Assembly (NCBI GenBank): GCA_964592725.1
Contig: CAZQFQ010000043.1
Coordinates: 1-11,204, forward strand
Source of the DNA: PALSA-1336 sp964592725
GTDB lineage: Bacteria > Patescibacteriota > Doudnabacteria > UBA920
Length of the DNA stretch: 11,204 bases
Direction: 5' to 3'
Part shown: piece after piece, positions 1 to 4,859 of the stretch
Position numbering within the stretch: the first letter of the stretch is position 1
How the letters are laid out: each line of letters opens with the position of its first letter
Notes under the pieces: model-generated
What the model saw: the letters and a program-made list of their open reading frames with translations, nothing else
Database searches by the model: none
Told to the model about the DNA's origin: nothing
Made by a program: the position numbers and the translations under genes

Positions 1-1049
1 TTACCGTGGTTGACGACAAAACAATCCGGTTTGGGTTGAACGCGATTAAGAATTTGGGCTCGGATGTTATTGAGAAAATTATTCAAATAAGGTCGGAGAA
101 TCGGAAAATCAGAATGTCGGAGGGTGGTTTAAATCCGACTTCCGATAAATCCGATTTATCCGACTTCCGGTCGCTTGAAGACTTCCTGCTAAAATCCCAC
201 ACTAAAAATCTCAACAAAAAATCCTGGGAAGCCCTTGTTAAAGCCGGCGCGTTGGATGCTTTTGGAGAGCGCGGGCAGCTGCTTGGCAATACCGAAGAGG
301 TCTTGGATTTTGTGCGCGAACATTTTAAAAACGAGTTTTCCGGGCAAAATTCCCTGTTCGGCAAATCTCTGGCCGGAAGACTGATACTTAAGCCGTCGGC
401 TCCGGCGACCAAGGAAGAAAAATTGCTTTGGGAAAAAGAGCATTTGGGGATGTATGTTTCCGCGCATCCTTTGGATGTTTATACCAAAGTTTTATCTACT
501 TTACGGACGGCCAAAAGTTTGTCGCTTGATGAGCTTGGCTCAAACGTGGTAATGGGCGGCATTATTTCCCGCCTTAAAAAGACGCTGACGCGGAAAAACG
601 ATCCCATGGCGTTTTTTACGCTGGAAGATTTAACCGGCAGTATAGAAGTTTTGGTTTTTCCCACGGTTATGGAAAAAGCTTTGCCATTTTTGGCGGATGA
701 TAAAATCGTCCAGGTTAACGGCAGACTTTCCGACAAGGACGAGGAATTTAAATTAATCGCCGAAGATATCAAGGAACTTCCGAACGACGATTTGTACGGC
801 ATGGCACTCTCGCAAATGGAAAAAAGCCGGCAGGTGGTTTTGCATATGTCTAAGCTGGCTGATAAAGAAGTTTTAAATCGGATAAAAGATATTTTGCAAA
901 ATCATCCGGGTAATGCCCAGGTGTACTTGTCTATTGGCTCCGGATCCGGAGCAAAAAAAATAAAAACCCAGTCGCAAGTCGCGATGAGCAATGAGTTGAT
1001 GGCGGAATTACGATCGATTAGCGAGATTGATATGGTGGATGTGAATTAA
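1..1049 (+). CDS. dnaE: DNA polymerase III subunit alpha, C-terminal part (5' end outside window)
   Basis: This is the 3' portion of the replicative DNA polymerase catalytic subunit. The frame is open from the window edge, so the GTG at position 6 is internal, not a start. The visible part begins with the helix-hairpin-helix region (IRFGLNAIKNLG) and the usual LEDFL segment. It continues through SAHPLD and an OB-fold nucleic-acid-binding domain (about VVMGGIISRLKK to LIAEDIKEL), and ends with the C-terminal domain at TAA 1047-1049. The polymerase active site lies upstream of the window. Oddity: between QIRS and SLEDF there are roughly 27 extra residues (SENRKIRMSEGGLN… through DKSDLSDFR) encoded by an imperfect palindrome, where family members usually have only a few residues. 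The stop codon lies inside another palindrome (1041-1083). Family assignment is firm; the origin of the extra residues is inference. Confidence 0.95.
   Translation, partial: TVVDDKTIRFGLNAIKNLGSDVIEKIIQIRSENRKIRMSEGGLNPTSDKSDLSDFRSLEDFLLKSHTKNLNKKSWEALVKAGALDAFGERGQLLGNTEEVLDFVREHFKNEFSGQNSLFGKSLAGRLILKPSAPATKEEKLLWEKEHLGMYVSAHPLDVYTKVLSTLRTAKSLSLDELGSNVVMGGIISRLKKTLTRKNDPMAFFTLEDLTGSIEVLVFPTVMEKALPFLADDKIVQVNGRLSDKDEEFKLIAEDIKELPNDDLYGMALSQMEKSRQVVLHMSKLADKEVLNRIKDILQNHPGNAQVYLSIGSGSGAKKIKTQSQVAMSNELMAELRSISEIDMVDVN
91..171. repeat. In-frame imperfect palindromic element inside dnaE
   Basis: The two arms (about 92-121 and 132-171) are inverted copies built on TCGGA blocks. The left arm reads TCGGAGAATCGGAAAATC and continues to GTCGGA. 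The reverse complement of the right arm reads TCGGATAAATCGGATTTATC and continues to GTCGGA. The right arm also contains its own near-palindrome, GATAAATCCGATTTATC. The segment encodes a hydrophilic Ser/Asp/Lys/Arg-rich stretch at the point where the HhH region meets SLEDF, and it keeps the frame open. It resembles in-frame palindromic elements known from Rickettsia. That it is an insertion is inferred from family length. Confidence 0.6.
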
Positions 1050-1083
1050 AATTTTGCCGTTGATATGCAAAATTTTAATTCAC
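1041..1083. repeat. Perfect 17-bp inverted repeat over the dnaE stop codon
   Basis: GTGAATTAAAATTTTGC (1041-1057) and its exact reverse complement (1067-1083) are separated by 9 bp. The left arm contains the last dnaE codons and the TAA. The stem is AT-rich and has no U-run after it, so it is a poor terminator by itself. It may be an mRNA 3'-end stabiliser or a mobile palindrome. It abuts the next hairpin. Confidence 0.75.
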
Positions 1084-1122
1084 CCCGAGCGATTCGCCGT
1101 AGGCGGAGAGTCGAGGGGTGAA
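1079..1122. repeat. Hairpin repeat with TTCACCCC/GGGGTGAA ends
   Basis: TTCACCCC (1079-1086) pairs with GGGGTGAA (1115-1122). A second short stem, CGCC GTA GGCG, lies near the centre with mismatches between them. The element overlaps the preceding palindrome by 5 bp, so two palindromes are stacked. It is followed by two copies of AGTTAAAAGT (1126-1135 and 1147-1156). It is a MITE-like intergenic repeat of unknown function. Confidence 0.6.
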
Positions 1123-1160
1123 CTGAGTTAAAAGTAACAAGTAGAAAGTTAAAAGTGTAG

Positions 1161-1191
1161 CGGCACGCCTCGGCGTGCCGTTTTGGTTTTT
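1161..1191 (+). terminator. Rho-independent terminator of dnaE
   Basis: CGGCACGC (1161-1168), loop CTCG, GCGTGCCG (1173-1180), then TTTTGGTTTTT. It has a perfect 8-bp GC-rich stem with a stable tetraloop and a U-rich tail, 112 bp after the dnaE stop. Confidence 0.85.
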
Positions 1192-1275
1192 CCCTCCCCC
1201 TCTGGGGGAGGGTTAGGGAGAGGGTTTTTATGTATTTTATTCCTCTCCTTGGAAAGCGAGAGGCTAGGTGAGGTT
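1192..1275 (+). repeat. Repeat family A, copy A1, plus a diverged second copy
   Basis: A1 (1192-1228) has a 9-bp stem CCCTCCCCC / GGGGGAGGG with loop TCT, followed by TTAGGGAGAGGGTTTT. The same 37 bp recurs exactly at 4267-4303 and 4818-4854. Right after A1 a diverged relative (1242-1275) shows the same plan: stem CCTCTC/GAGAGG, then CTAGGTGAGGTT. The 3' part of the repeat can also pair with its 5' C-rich part to put a stem directly before the T-run, so it may work as a weak terminator. Confidence 0.8.
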
Positions 1276-1285
1276 ATTTGTGCAA

Positions 1286-1366
1286 AATTTTATAAAAATC
1301 ACGCGCGGCTTCGGAAAGACAAGAACGTCTCCGAAGCCGCGCGTTGTGCCGCCACGACGGGCGGCA
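1286..1366 (-). terminator. Double-hairpin terminator of the 1384-1617 gene
   Basis: Read on the minus strand, a 7-bp hairpin (TGCCGCC 1347-1353 with GGCGGCA 1360-1366) is followed by a perfect 15-bp stem (arms 1301-1315 and 1330-1344, sequence ACGCGCGGCTTCGGA). A T-rich tail, GATTTTTATAAAATTTTG, comes next. The second hairpin plus tail is a very strong intrinsic terminator. Confidence 0.8.
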
Positions 1367-1383
1367 TCTGATCTGCGGTCGGG

Positions 1384-1617
1384 TTACTTGGCCGGCGGCG
1401 GCGCGGGGTCGCTGATGTGAAGCCTTAAAAGCCTCTCGCCGGCGGAGCTTTGGGTCCCCGGGTAAGTCGGGTTGTGCTTCGCCCGCCAGCCTTTGGCGGC
1501 GAGGATCACTAGCCCGCACACAGCGAGAACGGTGAAGACGACTGCCCCGACAGTTCCCATCGAAGGGGCATCGGAGTACAGAAAAGCAAGCATGGGTGTA
1601 AACCCGCATTTGGACAA
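1384..1617 (-). CDS. Small single-pass membrane protein, function unknown
   Basis: I do not recognise this protein. The frame encodes up to 77 residues. A hydrophobic helix at about residues 20-42 (MGTVGAVVFTVLAVCGLVIL and on) is followed by a basic stretch (KGWRAKH) and a polar, proline-rich tail ending DPAPPPAK. By the positive-inside rule this suggests an exported N-terminus and a cytoplasmic tail. The start is unsettled. The strong AGGAGG (1632-1637) sits 4 nt before an ATG at 1627 that is one base out of phase with this frame, across a run of six T. In-frame alternatives are TTG 1617 and ATG 1593. The gene is more GC-rich than thrS and has its own promoter and terminator. Coding status is likely because of these signals and the clear membrane helix; the other open frame on this strand is Arg-rich and runs through the terminator. 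Confidence 0.6.
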   Translation of the reverse strand: MSKCGFTPMLAFLYSDAPSMGTVGAVVFTVLAVCGLVILAAKGWRAKHNPTYPGTQSSAGERLLRLHISDPAPPPAK

Positions 1618-1624
1618 TAAAAAA

Positions 1625-1637
1625 CATGTGTCCTCCT
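1625..1637 (-). promoter_or_regulatory. AGGAGG ribosome binding site with out-of-phase ATG
   Basis: On the minus strand AGGAGG-ACAC-ATG occurs here, the same layout as AGGAGG-ACTC-ATG of the 11087 gene. The ATG is followed by T6; dropping one T would join it to the membrane-protein frame as MFLLSKCGFT. This site therefore bears directly on where the small protein starts. Confidence 0.7.
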
Positions 1638-1653
1638 GCGTCCTTTCAAGCTC

Positions 1654-1682
1654 AAACTAACACCGTAGCCGACAGCTGTCAA
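1654..1682 (-). promoter_or_regulatory. Sigma-70-type promoter for the small membrane-protein gene
   Basis: Minus strand: TTGACA (1682-1677), 17-bp spacer, TAGTTT (1659-1654). Predicted start near 1647, giving a short leader that begins just before the AGGAGG. The -35 overlaps one arm of an inverted repeat (AATGGTGG 1681-1688, CCACCATT 1728-1735) that also overlaps the divergent promoter. Confidence 0.65.
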
Positions 1683-1724
1683 TGGTGGTAAAAAATATAA
1701 TAATCAAGGTTGTGGAAAACGCTC

Positions 1725-1753
1725 TTGCCACCATTTTAACTGTGTGTTATATT
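1725..1753 (+). promoter_or_regulatory. Sigma-70-type promoter for the thrS-side leader RNA
   Basis: TTGCCA (1725-1730), 17-bp spacer, TATATT (1748-1753); predicted start about 1760. It fires toward the structured leader and thrS, divergent from the small membrane-protein gene. Confidence 0.65.
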
Positions 1754-1759
1754 GATTTC

Positions 1760-1965
1760 AGTTCTTCAAATGCTGATCCGGCTACCAACCGGGGAATTTG
1801 AAACAAACAGCAATAAATCCGGTGTGTTCTAGAGCCACAGCGGATGAAAAGTTTTTCGATGAAGTTCATCGGAAATTTTCTGGGACGGAAACGTCTCGCA
1901 TTGAGACCCCAGGATTTGTTTATCAATATTTAATTATTGATGGATGAATCTTGGGGTTTTGTGTT
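1760..1965 (+). ncRNA. Structured leader or small RNA with terminator-like end, upstream of thrS
   Basis: This gene-free stretch folds into a series of hairpins. H1: TTCAAAT 1765-1771 pairs with ATTTGAA 1796-1802, enclosing CCGG-CTACCAA-CCGG. H2: ATCCG/CGGAT (1817-1821, 1841-1845) plus TGTG/CACA with one G-G mismatch. H3: CGATGA-AGT-TCATCG (1857-1871). H4: CTGGG 1880-1884 with CCCAG 1908-1912, containing GACG-GAAA-CGTC. H5: ACCCCAGGATT 1906-1916 with AATCTTGGGGT 1947-1957 (11 pairs, one G-U), an inner 7-bp stem, then TTTTGTG. H4 and H5 share ACCCCAG, so they exclude each other, as in an antiterminator/terminator pair. Position upstream of thrS suggests attenuation, but canonical T-box sequences (GGUGGNACC) are absent. 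It could instead be an independent sRNA. Confidence 0.55.
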
Positions 1966-1971
1966 AAATTA

Positions 1972-2480
1972 GACAGACCGCGGATACGCTGATGAGCGCG
2001 GATTGCGCGGATTTGAAAATTGCTCAAATAAAATCAAAAAAATGGAGCTTTTATATCAGGAGCAAACAAAAATAATCATCGGCGCACTTTACAAAGTTTA
2101 CAACCAGTTAGGTTATGGCTATAGAGAAAAAGAATACCAACGGGCGTTTGCGGCTGAATTGGAAAGGTTGGGGATAAAATTCAAAAGGGAGCTTTGTTGT
2201 TATTTAAGATTTAATGGAAAAATAATATCAAAATTTTTTATTGATTTTTCAGTGGAATTTGGAGGCGAAGAAATTAAGGTTGTTGTTGAACTCAAAGTCG
2301 CAGAAGATTTCCACAAAAAGTTTTTTGATCAAGTGATGACCTATTTAACTACAAATAAATTAGAATTGGGTATACTTGCGATTTTTACACGAGAGAACGT
2401 TTTGGTTAAACGAATAATTAATCAGAAAACGCGCAATACAACCGCGTAATCTGCGAAAATCCGCGTATCCGCGGTCTGTC
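1972..2480 (+). mobile_element. 509-bp unit with 18-bp perfect inverted ends carrying a GxxExxY gene
   Basis: GACAGACCGCGGATACGC (1972-1989) is the exact reverse complement of 2463-2480. Inside the left end lies a tandem GCGCGGATT (1996-2004, 2005-2013). The right end has related GCGGATT/GCAGATT-type words in opposite orientation. The only gene inside is the GxxExxY protein, whose stop codon falls within the right repeat zone. No clear target-site duplication is visible. The unit ends 2 bp before the thrS ATG, so it has replaced whatever initiation region thrS had. Mobility is inference; the terminal repeats are direct observation. Confidence 0.65.
2042..2449 (+). CDS. GxxExxY protein (PD-(D/E)XK nuclease-like)
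   Basis: This 135-residue protein is recognised by the family signature G-Y-R-E-K-E-Y (GxxExxY) after an N-terminal helix (IIIGALYKVYNQLG). A PD-(D/E)XK-like core follows: FIDF supplies the acidic residue and VVVELK the E-x-K, then FFDQVMTYL and a strand ILAIF. Such proteins are single-domain, probable nucleases of unknown biological role. The ATG at 2042 is preferred over the TTG at 2003 because the latter lies inside the terminal repeat and adds 13 residues without family character. No Shine-Dalgarno is visible. The gene is the sole cargo of a unit with 18-bp inverted ends and lies between a structured leader and thrS, so it would be co-transcribed with thrS from the 1725-1753 promoter. Function in moving the unit is speculation. 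Confidence 0.85.
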   Translation: MELLYQEQTKIIIGALYKVYNQLGYGYREKEYQRAFAAELERLGIKFKRELCCYLRFNGKIISKFFIDFSVEFGGEEIKVVVELKVAEDFHKKFFDQVMTYLTTNKLELGILAIFTRENVLVKRIINQKTRNTTA

Positions 2481-2482
2481 AT

Positions 2483-4255
2483 ATGAACAATCAAGAACAG
2501 CTTGAACACAAACGCCATTCCCTTGCTCATCTTTTAGCCGCCGCGGTTATTAAATTGTATCCTGGAACAAAAAGGACAATAGGGCCGGCAATTGATAACG
2601 GTTTTTATTATGATTTTGAATTTAAGGAACCGATTACGGATAAAGATTTGCCGAAAATTGAAAAGGAAATGAAAAAACTGCTTAAAACGTGGTCGACTTT
2701 TGAACGGCGAGAAATAACGGCTGATGAAGCTAGAGAAATTTTTAAAGACAATCCTTATAAATTGGAACTCATTGGCGAGTTTTCAAAAGAAGGACAAATC
2801 CTGACTATGTATAAGTCCAGCGAATATTTTGAGGATTTGTGCCGCGGAGGGCATACGGAAGATATGTCTAAAATCGACCCCGACTCTTTTAAGCTGTCAA
2901 AGGTGGCCGGCGCCTACTGGCGCGGCGATGAAAAAAATAAAATGCTGACCAGGATTTACGGGCTGGCGTTTGAGACTAAAGAGGAATTGGAAAAATATCT
3001 GGCGATGTTGGTGGAAGCCGAAAAGCGCGACCATAAAAAGTTGGGCGTGGCTTTGGATTTGTTTGTATTTTCCGATCTCGTTGGATCAGGGCTGCCTCTA
3101 TGGACTCCAAAAGGAACGCTGGTCCGCGATTTGCTTGACGATTACGTTTGGGCTTTACGTAAGTCCATTGGTTACGAAAAAGTTGAGATTCCCCACATTA
3201 CAAAAAAAGAGCTTTACGAAAAAAGCGGGCATTGGGATAAATTTAAAAATGAGTTGTTTAGGATTACAACCCGCGAAGGGCATGAATTCGCCATGAAGCC
3301 GATGAATTGCCCGCACCATACGCAAATTTACGCGCGCAAACAGTTTAGCTACCGTGAATTGCCCCAGCGCTACTCCAACACGACCATGTGCTACCGCGAC
3401 GAGCAGACCGGCGAGTTGTCCGGTTTGTCGCGCGTGCGCTCCTTTACCCAGGACGACGCGCACGTATTTTGCCGCTTTACCCAGGTAAAGCGGGAGCTGG
3501 GGGCGATTTGGGATAAAGTGGTTGAACCCTTTTACGGGTCTTTTGGCTTTAAGCTTAAACTGCGCCTGTCGCTGCACAATCCGAAAGAACAGGAAAAATA
3601 TTTGGGCGGCCACGAGAGATGGTTGCAGGCGGAAGAAATCTTGAGAGAGTTGGCGCTGGAGCGAAAAGTGGAATTTGTTGAGGCTCCCGGCGAGGCGGCG
3701 TTTTATGGACCGAAGCTTGATTTTATGGCCATGGATTCTTTGGGCAGGGAGTGGCAGGTCGCCACTATCCAGCTGGATATGAATATGCCGGAGCGGTTTG
3801 ATTTGTATTGCATTGACGAGAAAGGTGAACACGAACGGATAGTTATGCTCCATGCCGCCATAATGGGCTCAACCGAAAGATTTTTGTCTATTTTAATAGA
3901 ACACACGGCCGGCGCGTTTCCGCTGTGGTTGTCCCCTGTTCAGATTATTATTTTGCCGATTTCGGAAAATCAGAACCAATACGCCAATATGATTAAAGAC
4001 ACCCTTGTAGGGGAGGGTTTGAAACCCTCCCCTACCTCGGGTTTGCGCGTGGAAATTGATGGCCGCGCGGAATCTATCGGCAAAAAAATCCGCGAAGCCA
4101 CGATGCAAAAAATCCCTTACCAGCTGATTGTCGGGGAAAAGGAAGTTGCCGATGGAAAAGTAGCCGTTCGCCTTCGCGATGGCACTGACTTGGGGCAAAT
4201 GAGTTTGGGTGATTTTGCTGAAAAGATTAAAACGGAAATTAAAGAGAAAAAATAG
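2483..4255 (+). CDS. thrS: Threonine--tRNA ligase, TGS-less form
   Basis: It charges tRNA-Thr in the cytoplasm. The 590-residue protein lacks the N-terminal TGS domain and begins with the N2 editing domain, whose metal/active-site set is intact (H12-x3-H16 and C120-x3-H124). The class II catalytic domain carries the zinc ligands C276 (MNCPHH), H327 (QDDAH) and H457 (LHAAIMGS). Motif 2 is around YRDEQTGELSGL and motif 3 is GSTERF. The C-terminal anticodon-binding domain ends with the conserved GKKIREA and LIVGEKE blocks. Oddity: residues 509-518 (VGEGLKPSPT) are encoded by a perfect 29-bp palindrome and look inserted between helix and strand of the anticodon domain. ATG 2483 has no SD and sits 2 bp after the end of the GxxExxY unit. 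The upstream structured RNA may control it. Confidence 0.97.
   Translation: MNNQEQLEHKRHSLAHLLAAAVIKLYPGTKRTIGPAIDNGFYYDFEFKEPITDKDLPKIEKEMKKLLKTWSTFERREITADEAREIFKDNPYKLELIGEFSKEGQILTMYKSSEYFEDLCRGGHTEDMSKIDPDSFKLSKVAGAYWRGDEKNKMLTRIYGLAFETKEELEKYLAMLVEAEKRDHKKLGVALDLFVFSDLVGSGLPLWTPKGTLVRDLLDDYVWALRKSIGYEKVEIPHITKKELYEKSGHWDKFKNELFRITTREGHEFAMKPMNCPHHTQIYARKQFSYRELPQRYSNTTMCYRDEQTGELSGLSRVRSFTQDDAHVFCRFTQVKRELGAIWDKVVEPFYGSFGFKLKLRLSLHNPKEQEKYLGGHERWLQAEEILRELALERKVEFVEAPGEAAFYGPKLDFMAMDSLGREWQVATIQLDMNMPERFDLYCIDEKGEHERIVMLHAAIMGSTERFLSILIEHTAGAFPLWLSPVQIIILPISENQNQYANMIKDTLVGEGLKPSPTSGLRVEIDGRAESIGKKIREATMQKIPYQLIVGEKEVADGKVAVRLRDGTDLGQMSLGDFAEKIKTEIKEKK
4007..4035. repeat. Perfect 29-bp palindrome inserted in frame in thrS
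   Basis: GTAGGGGAGGGTTT (4007-4020), a single G, then the exact reverse complement (4022-4035). It starts precisely on a codon boundary (codon 509) and is read V-G-E-G-L-K-P-S-P-T. Because of the symmetry the opposite orientation would encode nearly the same peptide (V-G-E-G-F-K-P-S-P-T). The host protein is otherwise complete, so the element is tolerated in a loop of the anticodon-binding domain. Confidence 0.85.
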
Positions 4256-4266
4256 GCAATTTGTTC

Positions 4267-4303
4267 CCCTCCCCCTCTGGGGGAGGGTTAGGGAGAGGGT
4301 TTT
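4267..4303 (+). repeat. Repeat family A, copy A2, abutting the DUF559 start
   Basis: Identical over 37 bp to A1 (1192-1228) and A3 (4818-4854). The 9-bp stem CCCTCCCCC/GGGGGAGGG is followed by TTAGGGAGAGGGTTTT, and the next base is the A of the DUF559 ATG. The GGGAGAGGG stretch is positioned like a ribosome binding site. It lies 11 bp after the thrS stop and could also act as a weak thrS terminator. Confidence 0.85.
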
Positions 4304-4621
4304 ATGGCCAAAATAAAAATCTACGACCCAAAATTAGTAAAATATGCCAGAGAGTTAAGAAAAAACTCCACACCTCAAGAGAGGAAATTGTGGAGTTTTT
4401 TAAAATCGTCAAAATTTTATGGGTTTAAATTCAGAAGGCAATTTCCCATAAACGGTTATATTGCCGATTTTTGCTGTGTGAAAGCAAAATTAGTTATTGA
4501 GCTAGACGGTAGCCAGCACAATATCGCAAAAGGTATTGATTACGATAAAAGGCGTGATGAATGTTTAAAAAAATCAGGTTATAGGGTACTTCGAATTTGG
4601 AATAATGATAATTTGGAATAA
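4304..4621 (+). CDS. DUF559 (Vsr-like endonuclease fold) protein, C-terminus frameshifted
   Basis: 105 residues. An N-terminal helix (ARELRKNSTPQERKLWSFLK) is followed by FKFRRQFPINGYIADFCC, LVIELDGSQH and YRVLRIWNND, the standard DUF559 order. Probable catalytic residues of the PD-(D/E)XK/Vsr-like core (E in QERKLW, D in IADF, E-x-D in IELDG) are all present. The family normally continues past WNND with a helix of about 15-20 residues. Here a 16-bp tandem duplication (4595-4610 = 4611-4626) shifts the frame and brings a TAA after DNLE. Deleting one copy restores WNNDIDGNLEGVGEKIYQML, so the break looks recent. The gene is bracketed by inverted copies of the A/B hairpin repeat and takes its apparent ribosome binding site from the left one. 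The nuclease activity and role are not established. Confidence 0.85.
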   Translation: MAKIKIYDPKLVKYARELRKNSTPQERKLWSFLKSSKFYGFKFRRQFPINGYIADFCCVKAKLVIELDGSQHNIAKGIDYDKRRDECLKKSGYRVLRIWNNDNLE

Positions 4622-4626
4622 TGATA
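4595..4626 (+). repeat. 16-bp tandem duplication causing a frameshift
   Basis: ATTTGGAATAATGATA occurs twice back to back (4595-4610 and 4611-4626). The length is not a multiple of three, so the DUF559 frame shifts and ends at 4619-4621. Confidence 0.9.
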
Positions 4627-4676
4627 TTGATGGTAATTTGGAAGGGGTGGGAGAAAAGATTTACCAAATGCTTATG

Positions 4677-4713
4677 AACCCTCACCCCGGCCCTCTCCCA
4701 GGGGGAGAGGGTG
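4677..4713 (-). repeat. Repeat family A variant B, inverted relative to A2
   Basis: The reverse complement aligns to A without gaps: 28 of the first 35 positions match. The stem is CCCTCTCCC/GGGAGAGGG instead of CCCTCCCCC/GGGGGAGGG, that is, a C-to-T change matched by G-to-A on the other arm. This compensating change shows that the hairpin is being kept. Together with A2 it forms inward-facing inverted flanks around DUF559. Confidence 0.75.
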
Positions 4714-4775
4714 TCTCGAGACTCCTTTCTCCCTCCACTTCCGACGAATCCTTAGCGAAGGCGGATGAGAGAAGG
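4713..4775. repeat. Further palindromic repeats downstream of DUF559
   Basis: GTCTCGAGAC (4713-4722) is a perfect 10-bp palindrome. The next segment begins CCTTTCTC (4724-4731) and ends GAGAGAAGG (4767-4775), with a nested TCCG/CGGA and CCTT-AGCG-AAGG stem. This forms another imperfect hairpin element. There is no gene here apart from the severed DUF559 frame. Confidence 0.5.
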
Positions 4776-4817
4776 TTTGAAAATAAAGGTTTTAGAAATT
4801 AGCAATACTGCAGTATC

Positions 4818-4854
4818 CCCTCCCCCTCTGGGGGAGGGTTAGGGAGAGGGTTTT
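4818..4854 (+). repeat. Repeat family A, copy A3
   Basis: An exact 37-bp copy of A1 and A2 in the same orientation, 5 bp beyond the map stop codon, in the convergent space between the DUF559 region and map. Confidence 0.85.
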
Positions 4855-4859
4855 AAATG

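Larger units (their letters stand above)
4622..4802 (+). pseudogene. Severed C-terminal part of the DUF559 gene running into repeats
   Basis: In the shifted frame the sequence from about 4606 reads IIWNNDIDGNLEGVGEKI and YQMLMN, the missing DUF559 C-terminal helix. It then continues through the B repeat as PHPGPLPGGEG and repeat-derived residues to a stop at 4800-4802. Only the part up to about 4676 looks like original protein. The rest is translation of repeats, and the original stop may have been lost when the repeat arrived. Confidence 0.6.

Noticed and set aside
1183..1371. Short open frame on the plus strand starting after repeat A1
   Set aside because: It consists of repeat sequence and the minus-strand gene's terminator.
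1274..1627. Longer open frame on the minus strand starting at the AGGAGG-linked ATG
   Set aside because: The translation is Arg/Ser-rich, has no domain character and runs through the strong terminator; its start is discussed as a frame problem of the membrane protein.
1696..1701. Consensus TATAAT on the plus strand as a promoter
   Set aside because: No acceptable -35 lies 16-18 bp upstream (CAGCTG); the promoter at 1725-1753 fits better.
1760..1965. T-box riboswitch for thrS
   Set aside because: There is a Thr codon (ACC) in the loop of the first hairpin, but no GGUGGNACC T-box sequence and no large stem I. The region is kept only as an unassigned structured RNA.
1987..2020. CTGATGA followed by a GCGC…GCGC stem and GAAA, similar to a hammerhead ribozyme core
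   Set aside because: GAAA does not directly follow the stem, no cleavage-site helix was found, and the words are explained by the tandem GCGCGGATT repeats of the unit's end.
3155..3853. 232-codon open frame on the minus strand inside thrS
   Set aside because: It is antisense to a fully conserved ThrRS catalytic domain and is a codon-bias shadow.
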